A DNA stretch of 64,000 bases from Pseudomonas spelaei (GCF_009724245.1 NZ_WNNK01000001.1:62001-126000); one strand, 5' to 3'; counted from the first letter of the stretch, positions 46,680 to 58,888 are shown. Notes: generated by a model from the letters alone, not told the origin. Numbers and translations are program-made.

Positions 46680-47656
46680 AACGGTTTGCCTGCCCATTCG
46701 CCGGTCAACGTCTTGAGAAACTGGATGATCAGGGTTTTGTCCTCCGCTGATGGAGTGCGACCCAGTTGGTACTTGAACATCACATCCACCGCCTCTTCCA
46801 GGGTCTTGGCCGAGGCGTCGTGGAAGTACGGTGCGGTGACTGCAACGTTACGCAGGCTGGGAACCTTGAAAACATGGCGGTCCTCCTCGTCCAGGGTCAC
46901 CAGGTAGCGTCCCAGGTCCGCTTCGGTGGGGTTGCCCCGGGCCTTGAAGTAGTCCCCCATCACACCAAACTTCTGGTACATGTTGCCGCCGATATTGACC
47001 CCCTGATGGCAGGCGATACAGCCGTAGTCCTTGAAACGCTGGTAGCCGTATTTTTCCTGGAGAGTGAGGATGTCGGTGTTGCCTTGCAGGTATTGGTCAA
47101 AACGTGAGTGGGGGGTGAGCAGGGTACGTTCATAGGTAGTCAGAGCGTTTTGTACGTTGGTCGCCGTCACGCCGTCGGGGTATGCCTGGGCAAAAGCTGT
47201 TTGATACACCGGCAGGCTCGATAAAGTCTGCACCACGTTCTTCCAGTCATTGCCCATTTCCACGGGGCTGATGACCACTTGTTCTATTTGTGCTTCCAGG
47301 GTGTCCACCCGTGCGTTCCAGAACTGTTTGAAGTTCAGGCTGGCGTTGAACACGGAGGGTGTATTGAGGAGCACTGGCTGGCCGTCGAAACCGATGGAAA
47401 AAGCTTTGTTGTCGGCACCGCCCGTTTCCAGGTGATGGCAACTGGCGCAGGACAGGGTGTTATTGACCGACAGGCGTTTTTCATTGAACAGCTGACGGCC
47501 CAGCTCAACTTTTTCGGCATCCAGGGCCGGTACTGGGGGCAGAGGCTTCAACGGCTCATCCAAGGGGGCGGCGGACACCGACCCGGCCCACAGCATAAAG
47601 GCGAGGCTCAGCCCTCGCATTACCCGGTGCCGAGGATGTGGCAGAAGGTTACTCAA
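46676..47656 (-). CDS. dihaem cytochrome c peroxidase family protein
   Basis: A 326-residue periplasmic protein. A signal peptide (hydrophobic core LSLAFMLWAGSVSA) precedes two c-type haem sites, CASCH and CIACH, and the conserved ends NVAVTAPYFHDAS and QFLKTLTG. This is the CcpA/MauG family, which reduces hydrogen peroxide with electrons from small cytochromes or carries out oxidative protein modification. The start is probably TTG at 47656, with AAGGA seven bases upstream; a GTG at 47677 in the same frame has no clear site. It sits between a REC-GGDEF-EAL gene (25 bases upstream) and a coupled kinase gene. Confidence 0.88.
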   Translation of the reverse strand: MSNLLPHPRHRVMRGLSLAFMLWAGSVSAAPLDEPLKPLPPVPALDAEKVELGRQLFNEKRLSVNNTLSCASCHHLETGGADNKAFSIGFDGQPVLLNTPSVFNASLNFKQFWNARVDTLEAQIEQVVISPVEMGNDWKNVVQTLSSLPVYQTAFAQAYPDGVTATNVQNALTTYERTLLTPHSRFDQYLQGNTDILTLQEKYGYQRFKDYGCIACHQGVNIGGNMYQKFGVMGDYFKARGNPTEADLGRYLVTLDEEDRHVFKVPSLRNVAVTAPYFHDASAKTLEEAVDVMFKYQLGRTPSAEDKTLIIQFLKTLTGEWAGKPL

Positions 47657-47681
47657 GTATTGATTCCTTGTGAGCACGGCG

Positions 47682-49556
<1,875 letters not shown>

Positions 49557-49797
49557 TGCACTTCTCGCCCAATGCACAGCAGCGTATTCGGGCACATATG
49601 GCTTCCTTACCTTGATTGCCTGGCTGAAGGGGCGTGGCGACCAGCTTCATGCCCATAGCGTAGTCGACTCCCTTGAATAAGTCGGTGAGTTGGCGTCAAA
49701 TCAATGCCAGTCAGTCATCAAAACTCCGTTGGCCTGCGCAATGGCGGTGCTTGATCTACGGTGTAGCGCAACGGTTCAATTGTCAGCAGGTGTCGCC
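49557..49797. promoter_or_regulatory. divergent promoter region of the signalling cluster
   Basis: About 240 bases between two divergent response-regulator genes. No clear operator was seen; both promoters must lie here. Confidence 0.5.
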
Positions 49798-51144
49798 ATG
49801 GATGAGCAACTCGCTACGACTTCCCCCTATAAACCCACGGTCTTGCTGGTTGATGACGAAGAGTCGATCCTCAATAGCCTGCGTCGCCTGCTGCGTAGCC
49901 AACCCTACGAGGTGCTGCTGGCCGGCAGCGGGGCCCAGGCCCTGGAGATCATGGCTGCCCGGCCCATCGACCTGGTGATGAGTGACGCGCGTATGCCCGC
50001 CATGGACGGTGCCATGCTGTTGGCTGAAACCCGTCGGCTTTACCCGGCAACCACGCGGATCCTGCTGACGGGGTATGCCGACCTGACGATGATGATCAAG
50101 GCGATCAACGAAGGGCAGATTCATCATTACATCAGCAAACCCTGGAACGACGAGGAAATGCTCCTGACCCTGCGTCAGTCCCTGGAACACCAGCACTCCG
50201 AGCGCGAAAGGCTGCGTCTGGAGAAACTGACCCTGGAGCAGAACGACCAGTTGAAGGCCCTCAATGCCTCGCTCGAAAAGCGAGTGGAGGCGCGGACCAG
50301 CGAGCTGCAACAGACCGCTGACATGCTTGACCTGGCCTACGATGAGCTCAAGCGCAGCTATGTGACGGGCACCGAAGTGTTTTCGCTGTTGGCCAACCTG
50401 CGCCTGCCCAAGGAGAAGCAGACCAATCGTCAGTTGATCGAACTGATACGGGTCTACTGCACAGCCCAGGTGATGGACGAAGCCAGCAATCGCGACCTGA
50501 CCATGGCCGCTGCGCTTTACAACATCGGCAAGCTCAGTTGGAGCGACAGCATGATGATCGCTCCGGCCGATCTGCTGCACAGCACCGACCGCGAGCGCTA
50601 TCGGGCGTATCCGGCCCAGAGCGAGTCGCTGCTGATGACCCTGGAGCCGATGAAGGATGCCGCCCGGCTGATCCGTCATCATCAGGAACGCTGGGACGGC
50701 ACGGGTTTTCCCGATCACCTCAAGGGTGAGGCGATTCCCTTCGGTTCGCGATTGCTGAAATTGGCCGTGGACTTCATTGAACTGCAGCACGGGCTGATTC
50801 TGGAGCGGCAGATGAACAGCGATGAGGCGCTGCTGTACATCCGCAAATACGCCGGGCGCCTCTACGACCCAGGCATGGTGGAAGACTTCGTCCAGGCCTG
50901 TGCCGCGTTCCTCAGCGATGTGACCTTGGGCGACCCGCGCGTCAAGGTGCTCAGCACCCGCGAACTGGCTGAAGGCATGGTGCTGGCCCGCAACCTCAAC
51001 GCCGACAACGGCATGTTGCTGCTCAACGCGGGCAAGGTGCTGAACCTGCCGTTGGTGGACAAGTTGATCGCGTTTGAAGCGATGGAGGGTGCCAGGTACA
51101 GCGTGTTTATCAAGGAACCGGATGATGCACCGCTCCTTGCTTAG
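49798..51144 (+). CDS. response regulator with degenerate HD-GYP domain
   Basis: A 448-residue cytoplasmic protein: receiver domain (TVLLVDDEESILNSLRRLL, Asp in LVMSDARMPAMDG, Lys in ISKPW), a coiled coil near residues 125-175, an HD-GYP-type domain and a C-terminal extension. The catalytic HD is replaced by YN (ALYNIGKLSW), though HHQERWDGTGFP, close to the consensus HHE-DGxGYP, remains. Metal binding is therefore incomplete and phosphodiesterase activity is unlikely; a c-di-GMP-binding or protein-protein role is more probable. AGGTG lies six bases before the ATG. Divergent from the REC-GGDEF-EAL operon. Confidence 0.88.
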   Translation: MDEQLATTSPYKPTVLLVDDEESILNSLRRLLRSQPYEVLLAGSGAQALEIMAARPIDLVMSDARMPAMDGAMLLAETRRLYPATTRILLTGYADLTMMIKAINEGQIHHYISKPWNDEEMLLTLRQSLEHQHSERERLRLEKLTLEQNDQLKALNASLEKRVEARTSELQQTADMLDLAYDELKRSYVTGTEVFSLLANLRLPKEKQTNRQLIELIRVYCTAQVMDEASNRDLTMAAALYNIGKLSWSDSMMIAPADLLHSTDRERYRAYPAQSESLLMTLEPMKDAARLIRHHQERWDGTGFPDHLKGEAIPFGSRLLKLAVDFIELQHGLILERQMNSDEALLYIRKYAGRLYDPGMVEDFVQACAAFLSDVTLGDPRVKVLSTRELAEGMVLARNLNADNGMLLLNAGKVLNLPLVDKLIAFEAMEGARYSVFIKEPDDAPLLA

Positions 51145-51172
51145 ACTGAGGGTAAGGGGCTGCCTTTACCTC

Positions 51173-54100
51173 CTACATTCCCCAGGCGACTGGCTTGCTG
51201 GCGTGATAATCAATGATGCCTCTGAGTATGAATATATCGTTCTCACCGTCTTTCCCGGCTTTCTCAAAAGCTGCTCGCCATCGACCACGACCAGCACCGA
51301 TCTCTACTTGCGGTAAATCAACATAGGTGTATTTACCTATTTTTTTTCGAGTAACACGACCTGCTTGAATGTCCTGAATAATGTCCTCGATTTTGGCTCT
51401 GGCATTATCGGGTAATAGTGGGATTTGGGTTTCTGCCAGATCATCCAGTTTTACGATGTTAGTTGTCGGAGCTCTGACGGCTGTTTGTGTTGGAACTGCC
51501 GGGATGTCGGGCGCAAGTACTGGTCTTTCAATTCGGTGCGTTTGAGCCCGTGGGCTAACAAACTCTAAGGGCGATGAAAATTGGGTGATGTTTCTTTCAA
51601 AGTTTGTGACAGTGACACTGTCAACCATTTTAACGCCAGAGTCCGAGCCCGTGGGTTTGCCCCGCGACAGTGCGATATAGGGAACGCCGGATTTTTTAAA
51701 ATCTTCTGAAAAGGAATCTACGCCAAGCTGTCTGAGTTGCTCTATGAATTTCTCTGCTCTGAATTTTTCTAACGTATCTTGTATTTCAGGGGACTCTAGC
51801 AGTAGATCCAGCGCCTCTTGGCGTGTGATTTTTTTGTCTGCCGCTATTTTGTTGAGGATTTGTTGTCGTCCCTTTTCATTTAAGAAATTATTAAGGCTTT
51901 CGATTGGCCAAGTTGAAAGTTTGTGTTTTTGATCGAACTTTGTCAGGCTGTTAATATGTTTTTGTGTGAAGGCATAGCCTACAAGTCTCGCACCTGTCTC
52001 GGGGTCTGAGAGTCCAATGGATGCTCTGATGGATTTTGAGAAATCATCATTTTTTCCAATTATTCTTTTTATTCTTATATGAAGTTTATCTATATCTTCC
52101 GGAGTAAGGGGGAGGGAAAAATTTGTTGATTTGTTTATGTGGACGAAAATGTTCATGTCGGATTGTAGCGTCAGCAGCGAGTCACGTAATTTGGTTTTCG
52201 CGGTTTGGCTTAAACCCCGCGGGTCCGATACGATACGACGAAATGTAGCTTCATCTATATTGACGTCCAGTTGTTGCCGTGCGGTATCAAGGAGTCGTTT
52301 TTTTTGAGGATTGCTTAGTTTTACAAGGTCTTCTATGAATCTCGGTATCTCCTCTTCTGTTGAGTAAACACGAAGGGCTGCGATCAGATCATTATCCACT
52401 TGCTGTGCCGCTGTGAGCGGGCGCAGGGCGCTCCAGACGGGCCCTCCGCCTCTTAGCCTTCTCTCGAAACGCGGCTTCCAGCTTTTTGCGTCGTCCGGTA
52501 CCACCATAAAGTCCACTTTATTCGCTGCCGGGTCTTTTATATAACGCGCTCCCTCATACTGGTAGGACGAGTACAGGTGATAGCGTCCCCGTTCATCCCT
52601 CATCGCAATAAACTGGTTATTTCGAGTGTCGATAAAAGAGGGCGCTCTTCCCGCACTGCGCGACAGCGTGTAATTGTTCGTCTGGGCAAACAGTTCCACG
52701 TCAAAGAGCGGGTCAATCTGTTTAGGCAACCGATACTCCGCGACGTTGACCCAGGCCGGCTCCAGCGGGCGGATTGAGATCTTTCCGATCGCGATGCCGG
52801 CTTTTCGGCCCCCACTGACTTTATTGACAAGCCCCGGAATAAGGTGCCCCAGTTTTTGTGCTTTGTGCAGCGCCCTAATGATTCCTCGACGCAAAAACGA
52901 CAACACTGCCTTGGCCGGCACCAGATCTATCAGAAAATCGGCGACTTCAGCGGCGAACATAAAGGCATTCACCGTTGATTCTCGCGAGATTTCTTCGTTG
53001 CTCCGTGAACGGTAATCCGCACGTGCGAGTTGAAAGCCAAGTTGAGCCGAATACAGGTAGGCCTGGAAATTGCCGGTTATCGGTATCAAGGCATAGCGGT
53101 GCACGCTACGTGTATCGCTGAAGATTCGCGCAAGCTCCTGTGCATCGTTAGTGGCCATCCGTTGGGTCAAATAGGTCCGCCATTCGGGTTTTGTCTTCAA
53201 TGTGTCCAGTTCCGCCAGCCCGTCGACCAACTCCCTGAATGGCACGCCATCTGGCGCATCCGGGGTATAGAGGACGCTGACCCCGTGAGTCCCGGTACCT
53301 TTTCGCTGGATGACCGAGACGCCATTGATGACCTGTCCTCCCTGGCCTTCTTCCAGTGCGCTGCCCATCACCAACAGGTTGCCCTCGATCTCGAATCCGC
53401 TGACTTTGGGGCGGGTTGCCGAATCGGGGTGCTCCGTTATCGACTGTATCCAGTCAAATCCACTGCCAGGCGTCTTGAATACAAACAGGTTGTAGGCTGC
53501 AGGATTCAGCCGGCTCTCAAGGGCATCCTTGTTCATTTTTACCGTGTGCGCGCGTTGCCAGGCCGTAGCAAAGGTGCCCCCGTTGCCGCTCTGCGAGAAT
53601 GCTGATTTGAGATACGTCTCATATTTTTCGGCAATGTTGGCCTGTTGGGCGAGAGCACGTAAATCGGCATTGTCGAGCCTGCCTCTCTTTTTACCCGAGA
53701 AGTCGATGATGTCAGCGGTGGCGCTGATCGTCCTGTGTACTTCATGCACGGACCAAGGGTCGACATTGCGTCGGGTGTAACTTCCCAGGGTCCGTAAATC
53801 CACGATGGTTGTGGTCTTCCAGGAGCCCCTTTTCAATGAGGGGTTCTTCAGAAACTGCGGGATGTCTATCTTTGGGTCCTCACTGATATAGACCACTTCG
53901 GTTTCCTCGTCGCGATACCCCCTCACTTCGAAGGCGAGGGTGGCGGTCAAGCGCAGATGTACCAAGCTTCTATAGGGGGCAATGTGCACATCGGCATAGG
54001 CCGGTTTCTGTATTTTCAGCGCCTTGTGGGTCTCGATTTCTGAAAACGATGTCAGTGTCGAGATTTTCTCAAGCAGAGGGATGAGCACCTCGTTGCTGTC

Positions 54101-55360
54101 AATCATCGCCTTTTCCAGTTGCCTGTACCGGGCCTGATCTACCGGGCTGGCAGCTGCTAGCCAGCCGGGCTCGTGCGGCTCCACCAGGCGTAGGTTGCGG
54201 GCCGCAAGGGCAATGCAGGCATCCAGTTGCGGCGTCAGGTCTGCAGCCAGGTCGAGCTCGCCTGTCACCGGTAATGTCTCCCCGCGCAGAGCCTCGCGGA
54301 TACGAAAGTGTTGCCGGATCCGCAGTGAGCGGACGCTGTCTGCAATCACATCGGCGTCTATCGGTGGCGGACGCACTGCCAGCACGGGCAAGCCGCCCCG
54401 TTGTGCGCGAGTCGTTGCTGGCAGACTACTGGCCAGCAGCTTGCCTGCCGATCCGCCGTCACGTAGACGTGCCGCCACTGTTTCATTCAAGCGACTGAGG
54501 TTTTCATACTCCTCAAACCCCTCGCCCGGGCTGTACAGCATCACGTTGCCCGCTGGCGACGCTCCACCCGTGGCGTTCAGGATAAAGGCGGCGGCGAACT
54601 CACTGCCGTCCTCCAGCGTCAGCCGGTATACCCCGGGCCTGTTACCGGCGGTAAATGCCTTTTCCCGCGCGGCTGCATCCGGGTACTTCAGCAGATTGTC
54701 TGCCAGCGTTCGTCCAGCCGCTGACAGCGTGCCGTCAACCGTACGCAATGCCAATTGATGGGCCAGTACCTGCCGGCGCAATGCGACTAACTGCTCCTCG
54801 GTGTTGGGTTGTTCGTCCTCGCGATCCCCCCAGAATTCATTCAGGCTCATCGTGATGGCTATTTCCAGCACGCTAGCCAGCGTCGCTGGCGAAGCGGTTG
54901 CAGAGAGGCTTTTGTCCGCTTCCAGCGTGTTGCGTTCCCGATAGAAGGCGCCGGTCTCTGTGAGGTATGCCTCCCCGCCAGGGGCCCGTATCTTTTTCAG
55001 CAGCGGTCCCAGGGGTTCGCAAGACAGGAGCTGTTTTTGCCCCTCGTTATCCACGCGGTAACGGCTGTAAAAGACGCTGTTTGGATTGATGGGCCGGGGC
55101 AGCTCGGGAAAGATCTCGGCCAGTTTCTGCTGATACACAGCCTCCAGGCTCGGCTGTTCGTGCATCAGGTCGTCGGTTCGGGTGTTGAGGTTGCCGAGTT
55201 CGCGAATGAGGTGCGCCTGTTGATTGTCGATCGATAGCTGTGTAGGCGGTACCACAGGCAGTGTCACGGGCTGCAAGGGATGGGCGGCCAAAGTGGCGGC
55301 CTGGATTTGTTTAAGGTCGCTATCCTGTTGCTCTTGGGATGGGGGCAATGAAGTGTGCAT
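51173..55360 (-). CDS. giant dermonecrotic-toxin-domain-like protein
   Basis: A 1395-residue protein without signal peptide or membrane anchor at its N-terminus. The middle part (VSVLYTPDAPDGVPFRELVD, then an Arg-rich region and a hydrophobic stretch AAEVADFLIDLVPAKAVLSFL) resembles the DUF6543 region of the two NEL giants, but it lacks leucine-rich repeats and a NEL motif. The region 51560-52340 (about residues 1007-1267) is markedly AT-rich, and the end KYTYVDLPQVEIGAGRGRW...GIIDYH may be a separate small domain that I cannot name. No immunity-like gene follows. The start has only weak support; the frame is open to 55459. Confidence 0.75.
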   Translation of the reverse strand: MHTSLPPSQEQQDSDLKQIQAATLAAHPLQPVTLPVVPPTQLSIDNQQAHLIRELGNLNTRTDDLMHEQPSLEAVYQQKLAEIFPELPRPINPNSVFYSRYRVDNEGQKQLLSCEPLGPLLKKIRAPGGEAYLTETGAFYRERNTLEADKSLSATASPATLASVLEIAITMSLNEFWGDREDEQPNTEEQLVALRRQVLAHQLALRTVDGTLSAAGRTLADNLLKYPDAAAREKAFTAGNRPGVYRLTLEDGSEFAAAFILNATGGASPAGNVMLYSPGEGFEEYENLSRLNETVAARLRDGGSAGKLLASSLPATTRAQRGGLPVLAVRPPPIDADVIADSVRSLRIRQHFRIREALRGETLPVTGELDLAADLTPQLDACIALAARNLRLVEPHEPGWLAAASPVDQARYRQLEKAMIDSNEVLIPLLEKISTLTSFSEIETHKALKIQKPAYADVHIAPYRSLVHLRLTATLAFEVRGYRDEETEVVYISEDPKIDIPQFLKNPSLKRGSWKTTTIVDLRTLGSYTRRNVDPWSVHEVHRTISATADIIDFSGKKRGRLDNADLRALAQQANIAEKYETYLKSAFSQSGNGGTFATAWQRAHTVKMNKDALESRLNPAAYNLFVFKTPGSGFDWIQSITEHPDSATRPKVSGFEIEGNLLVMGSALEEGQGGQVINGVSVIQRKGTGTHGVSVLYTPDAPDGVPFRELVDGLAELDTLKTKPEWRTYLTQRMATNDAQELARIFSDTRSVHRYALIPITGNFQAYLYSAQLGFQLARADYRSRSNEEISRESTVNAFMFAAEVADFLIDLVPAKAVLSFLRRGIIRALHKAQKLGHLIPGLVNKVSGGRKAGIAIGKISIRPLEPAWVNVAEYRLPKQIDPLFDVELFAQTNNYTLSRSAGRAPSFIDTRNNQFIAMRDERGRYHLYSSYQYEGARYIKDPAANKVDFMVVPDDAKSWKPRFERRLRGGGPVWSALRPLTAAQQVDNDLIAALRVYSTEEEIPRFIEDLVKLSNPQKKRLLDTARQQLDVNIDEATFRRIVSDPRGLSQTAKTKLRDSLLTLQSDMNIFVHINKSTNFSLPLTPEDIDKLHIRIKRIIGKNDDFSKSIRASIGLSDPETGARLVGYAFTQKHINSLTKFDQKHKLSTWPIESLNNFLNEKGRQQILNKIAADKKITRQEALDLLLESPEIQDTLEKFRAEKFIEQLRQLGVDSFSEDFKKSGVPYIALSRGKPTGSDSGVKMVDSVTVTNFERNITQFSSPLEFVSPRAQTHRIERPVLAPDIPAVPTQTAVRAPTTNIVKLDDLAETQIPLLPDNARAKIEDIIQDIQAGRVTRKKIGKYTYVDLPQVEIGAGRGRWRAAFEKAGKDGENDIFILRGIIDYHASKPVAWGM

Positions 55361-55588
55361 GGTAGAACCCGTATGAAGGGGGCGCACTGCAGATACCGTG
55401 TGCCCGACTGAATATGAGTTCTGAGTGTATGGTTGGCAGTAATGGGCGTTGCGGTGCATGTATGTCGGATAAAAAGCGGATGAGGACGCCTATTCAAACG
55501 GTCACTTTGGAAGGTTGGAGGCGGTTCGATTGCCCTCGGCTGACGCACATGTGATCCTTGACGTCTTTTACTCCGAGGCGTTTATTTC

Positions 55589-55999
55589 ATGTCCCTGACT
55601 ATCCGCATCGCCGCTGCTCTATTGATCGGCAGCGATGGCCAAACCCTGCTGGTGCGCAAGCGCGGTACTCAAGCCTTCATGCAGCCAGGCGGCAAGATCG
55701 ACGCCGGTGAACAGCCGGCCGAGGCATTGGTGCGTGAACTGCACGAAGAGTTGGGGTTGTGCATTGATCCGGCGGCGGCCATCTATCTCGGTCAGTTCTC
55801 GGCGCCTGCGGCCAACGAGCCAGGCTTCGTCGTGGAGGCCGAGTTGTTCCAGGTCAATATCGATGTGCCGGTGACGCCTGCCGCCGAGATTGAAGAGGTG
55901 CGCTGGATCGATCCGGCCGGCGATGGCGACCTCGTGCTGGCACCGTTGACACGGGACCTGATCCTGCCGTTTTATCGCTCATCGCTGGCCATTGCCTGA
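55589..55999 (+). CDS. Nudix hydrolase
   Basis: A 136-residue pyrophosphohydrolase. The Nudix box is complete: GGKIDAGEQPAEALVRELHE followed by ELGL (about residues 34-57). The family cleaves nucleoside diphosphates linked to another group; MutT-like or ADP-ribose-like activity cannot be told apart here. Full length for the family. The LysE exporter gene follows after 25 bases on the same strand. Confidence 0.92.
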   Translation: MSLTIRIAAALLIGSDGQTLLVRKRGTQAFMQPGGKIDAGEQPAEALVRELHEELGLCIDPAAAIYLGQFSAPAANEPGFVVEAELFQVNIDVPVTPAAEIEEVRWIDPAGDGDLVLAPLTRDLILPFYRSSLAIA

Positions 56000-56024
56000 C
56001 CCCACAGGCTCAAAGGATTGAACC

Positions 56025-56663
56025 GTGATTCCGACCCAAGACCTGCTGATTTTCGCTGCGGCTTCCCTGTTGTTGGTGCTCACGCCCGGGCCGAACATGA
56101 TCTACCTGATCTCTCGCTCGATCTGCCAGGGCCGCAAGGCCGGGGTCACGTCGCTGCTGGGTGTGGTGGCGGGATTCTTTGTTCACCTGTTCGCGGCTGC
56201 AGCCGGTTTGACGGCGGTGTTTCTCGCGGTGCCGATGGCTTATGAGGCACTGAAGTGGGCCGGCGCCCTGTACCTGTTGTGGTTGGCCTGGCAGGCGGTC
56301 AAGCCGGGCGCACGCTCGCCGTTCGAGGCCCAGCAACTGCCGCCGGATTCTTCACGCAAGCTGGTGCTGATGGGGTTTCTCACCAGTGCCCTGAACCCGA
56401 AAATCGCGGTGTTTTATCTCTCGGTCTTCCCGCAGTTCATCACCCCGGAGCACGGCTCGGTGTTTACCCAGAGCCTGATGCTCGGGATGACCCAGATCAG
56501 CGTGAGCTTCATGGTGAACCTGCTGATCTCGCTGTTCGCCGCCACCATTGCCGGCTGGTTTATCAACAACCCGAACTGGATGGCGGTGCAGCGCTATTTC
56601 ATGGGGTTTGTCCTGGCGGCCTTGGCGGTTCGGCTGATGCTTGAGCAGCGTCGCAGCGCATGA
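56025..56663 (+). CDS. LysE/RhtB family amino-acid exporter
   Basis: A 212-residue inner-membrane protein with about six hydrophobic segments. LTPGPNMIYLISRSICQGRKAG near the N-terminus and FLTSALNPKIAVFYLSVFPQF in the middle are the LysE/RhtB signatures. The family exports amino acids or homoserine-like compounds by proton exchange; the substrate is open. It starts with GTG behind AAAGGA. Convergent with metR. Confidence 0.92.
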   Translation: MIPTQDLLIFAAASLLLVLTPGPNMIYLISRSICQGRKAGVTSLLGVVAGFFVHLFAAAAGLTAVFLAVPMAYEALKWAGALYLLWLAWQAVKPGARSPFEAQQLPPDSSRKLVLMGFLTSALNPKIAVFYLSVFPQFITPEHGSVFTQSLMLGMTQISVSFMVNLLISLFAATIAGWFINNPNWMAVQRYFMGFVLAALAVRLMLEQRRSA

Positions 56664-56683
56664 CCCACTTTTGACGCGACGGT

Positions 56684-57601
56684 CTAACGAACCGCGCTCA
56701 CCCCATCCAGGGTCGAAAACGAGGTGTCCTTGGCCGTCAGCAAGAAGTCGCGCATGTATGGCGCGTCCAGCATGTCGGCGCGAATCCCTGCATACAGCGT
56801 GGCAAACAGGCCTTTTTCTCCCAGCCGCTTGGCCTTCACATAACCCCGTGAGCTGTATTCATGCAACGCCCAGTGCGGCATGCCACACACGCCACGGCCG
56901 CTGGCCACCAACTGCATCATCATCACTGTCAGCTCCGAGGTGCGTACCTGGGCGGGCTCCACGTCGGCTGGCTCCAGGAAGCGGGTGAAGATGTCCAGGC
57001 GGTCGCGTTCCACCGGGTAGGTGATCAAGGTTTCGTTGAGCAAGTCCTCGGGCACGATATAGGGCTTGTTCGCCAGTGAGTGCTGGTTGGCCACTGCCAG
57101 CATCGCTTCGTAGGTGAACAGCGGCACATAGGTGATGCCTGCCAGTTCCAGAGGGTCAGAAGTCACCACCAGGTCCAGGTCGCCACGGGCCAGCGCGGGC
57201 AGTGGGGCGAAGGCAAAACCTGAAGCCAGGTCCAGTTCGACTTCCGGCCAGGCATCGCGGAACTGGTCGATGGTCGGCATCAGCCACTGGAAGCAGCTGT
57301 GGCATTCAATGGCCATGTGCAGGCGCCCGGCGGTGCCACCGGCCAGGCGCGCGATGTCCCGTTCGGCGCCGCGCAGCAAGGGCAGGGTGGCGTCCGCCAG
57401 TTGCAGCAGGCGCAAGCCGGCGCTGGTGAAGCGCAGGGGTTTGGTCTTGCGCACGAACAGTTGCATGCCCAGGCGCTCCTCAAGTTCCTTGAACTGGTGG
57501 GACAGCGCAGACTGAGTCAGGTGTAGCCGTTCAGCGGCTTCCACCAGGCTGTCGGCTTCGCGCAGGGCGTGCAGGGTCTTGAGGTGGCGAATTTCGAGCA
57601 C
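56684..57601 (-). CDS. metR: LysR-type transcription activator MetR
   Basis: A 305-residue LysR-type regulator that activates methionine-synthesis genes with homocysteine as co-inducer. The N-terminal helix-turn-helix ([43 protein letters not shown]) agrees closely with E. coli MetR (EIKHLKTL..., [12 protein letters not shown]), and the ligand domain shows [18 protein letters not shown]. The start is GTG 57601, with GGAG five bases upstream and matching MLEIRHLK of relatives; GTG 57607 is the alternative. A MetR box lies in the divergent region. Confidence 0.92.
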   Translation of the reverse strand: MLEIRHLKTLHALREADSLVEAAERLHLTQSALSHQFKELEERLGMQLFVRKTKPLRFTSAGLRLLQLADATLPLLRGAERDIARLAGGTAGRLHMAIECHSCFQWLMPTIDQFRDAWPEVELDLASGFAFAPLPALARGDLDLVVTSDPLELAGITYVPLFTYEAMLAVANQHSLANKPYIVPEDLLNETLITYPVERDRLDIFTRFLEPADVEPAQVRTSELTVMMMQLVASGRGVCGMPHWALHEYSSRGYVKAKRLGEKGLFATLYAGIRADMLDAPYMRDFLLTAKDTSFSTLDGVSAVR

Positions 57602-57750
57602 GGGCACTCCATGAGTACAATTTGTGATAAATGCGAATAGGGTGAGTTTGTCTCATGTTGTCGTCGCTGTCGACATCCGAGCCCGGCTTTAACTTCCAAT
57701 GACCGTTGGGCGCCCTTCATCAAACTGTCACGCAACTGTGGCAGCGCGCT

Positions 57751-57763
57751 TGAATAAACTTCA
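57751..57763. promoter_or_regulatory. MetR box
   Basis: TGAATAAACTTCA fits the MetR consensus TGAA-N2-(A/T)-N2-TTCA exactly. It lies 44 bases before the alpha/beta hydrolase start and about 150 bases before metR, in the gap between these divergent genes. Confidence 0.72.
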
Positions 57764-57806
57764 TCAGACTCGCGCTCTACTGGGGTTCTGCGTTTCGGTG
57801 TTTTCC

Positions 57807-58826
57807 ATGCGTGTAGTGTTATTTCTGGCCGCGCTGTTGTTCGGCCTGCCGTCCTTTGCGGCTTCTCGATGTGATGTCAATGTCCCGACCCAACGGGTCG
57901 ACCTGCCACAAGTCAGCCTGGCTTACCAAAGTATTGGTCGTGCCTCGGACCCGGCGTTGCTGCTGGTAATGGGCCTGGGCGGGCAACTGATTCACTGGCC
58001 CGACGAAGTCGTGGTTGCGCTGTGCCAGCAGGGTTTTCGGGTCATTCGTTACGACAACCGTGATGTGGGTTTGTCCACCTGGCGCCAGGCGCCAGCCAGC
58101 GCCAACCTGACGTTTGAGGTGCTGCGCTACAAATTGGGCTTGCCGGTGGCGGCGCCCTACACCCTGACCGACATGGCCGATGATGCGCTGGGGCTGATGG
58201 ATGCTTTGCAAATCCAGCAGTTCCACGTGCTGGGCGCCAGCATGGGCGGGATGATTGCCCAACACCTGGCGGCCATGGCGCCCCAGCGGGTGGAAAGCCT
58301 GACGCTGATCATGACCAGTTCCGGCGCCGAAGGCCTGCCGGCACCGAGTGCGGCACTGGTGCAACTGTTGTCGCGGCGCAGCGCGCCCAATCGCGAGGTG
58401 GCATTGGAGCAACAGGCCGACCTGCTGGCGGCGCTGGGCAGCCCTGAGGTGAAGGACGATCGCCAGATGCTCCTGCATCAGGCGGCGCTGTCCTATGACC
58501 GGGCCTTCAACCCCGAGGGCGTGAAGCGCCAGATCATGGCGATCCTTGCCGAGCCCAGTCGGGTGCCGTTGCTCAACCAATTGCGGGTGCCGACCCTGGT
58601 GGTCCACGGCACTGCCGATCCGCTGCTGCCGGTGATGCACGGCGTGCACCTGGCCGCGCATATCCAGGGCAGCCAGTTACGGTTGATTCCGGGCCTGGCT
58701 CACCGATTCCAGGAGGCGTTCAAGGCGCCGCTGCTGGCGGCGGTGTTGCCGTACCTGCAAGCCCATCGGCAGGACACGGCGCATTGGGCGCGAATTGATC
58801 CAGTGGAGCCGGCGAACCTTTTGTGA
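57807..58826 (+). CDS. alpha/beta hydrolase, secreted
   Basis: A 339-residue hydrolase with an N-terminal signal peptide ([18 protein letters not shown]). The catalytic serine lies in GASMGGM, the aspartate in GTADPLLP and the histidine in GLAHRF; the oxyanion region is [11 protein letters not shown]. Esterase or lipase-like activity in the periplasm is likely; the substrate is unknown. The divergent neighbour is metR and a MetR box lies 44 bases upstream, which suggests methionine- or homocysteine-linked control. In-frame codons extend to 57699, but the signal peptide sets the start. Confidence 0.85.
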   Translation: MRVVLFLAALLFGLPSFAASRCDVNVPTQRVDLPQVSLAYQSIGRASDPALLLVMGLGGQLIHWPDEVVVALCQQGFRVIRYDNRDVGLSTWRQAPASANLTFEVLRYKLGLPVAAPYTLTDMADDALGLMDALQIQQFHVLGASMGGMIAQHLAAMAPQRVESLTLIMTSSGAEGLPAPSAALVQLLSRRSAPNREVALEQQADLLAALGSPEVKDDRQMLLHQAALSYDRAFNPEGVKRQIMAILAEPSRVPLLNQLRVPTLVVHGTADPLLPVMHGVHLAAHIQGSQLRLIPGLAHRFQEAFKAPLLAAVLPYLQAHRQDTAHWARIDPVEPANLL

Positions 58827-58888
58827 GCGGGGGGCTCGGGTGTATGGTGCAACTTTTACGGCGCGTTTTAGCCTGCGAGGTTGCCTAA

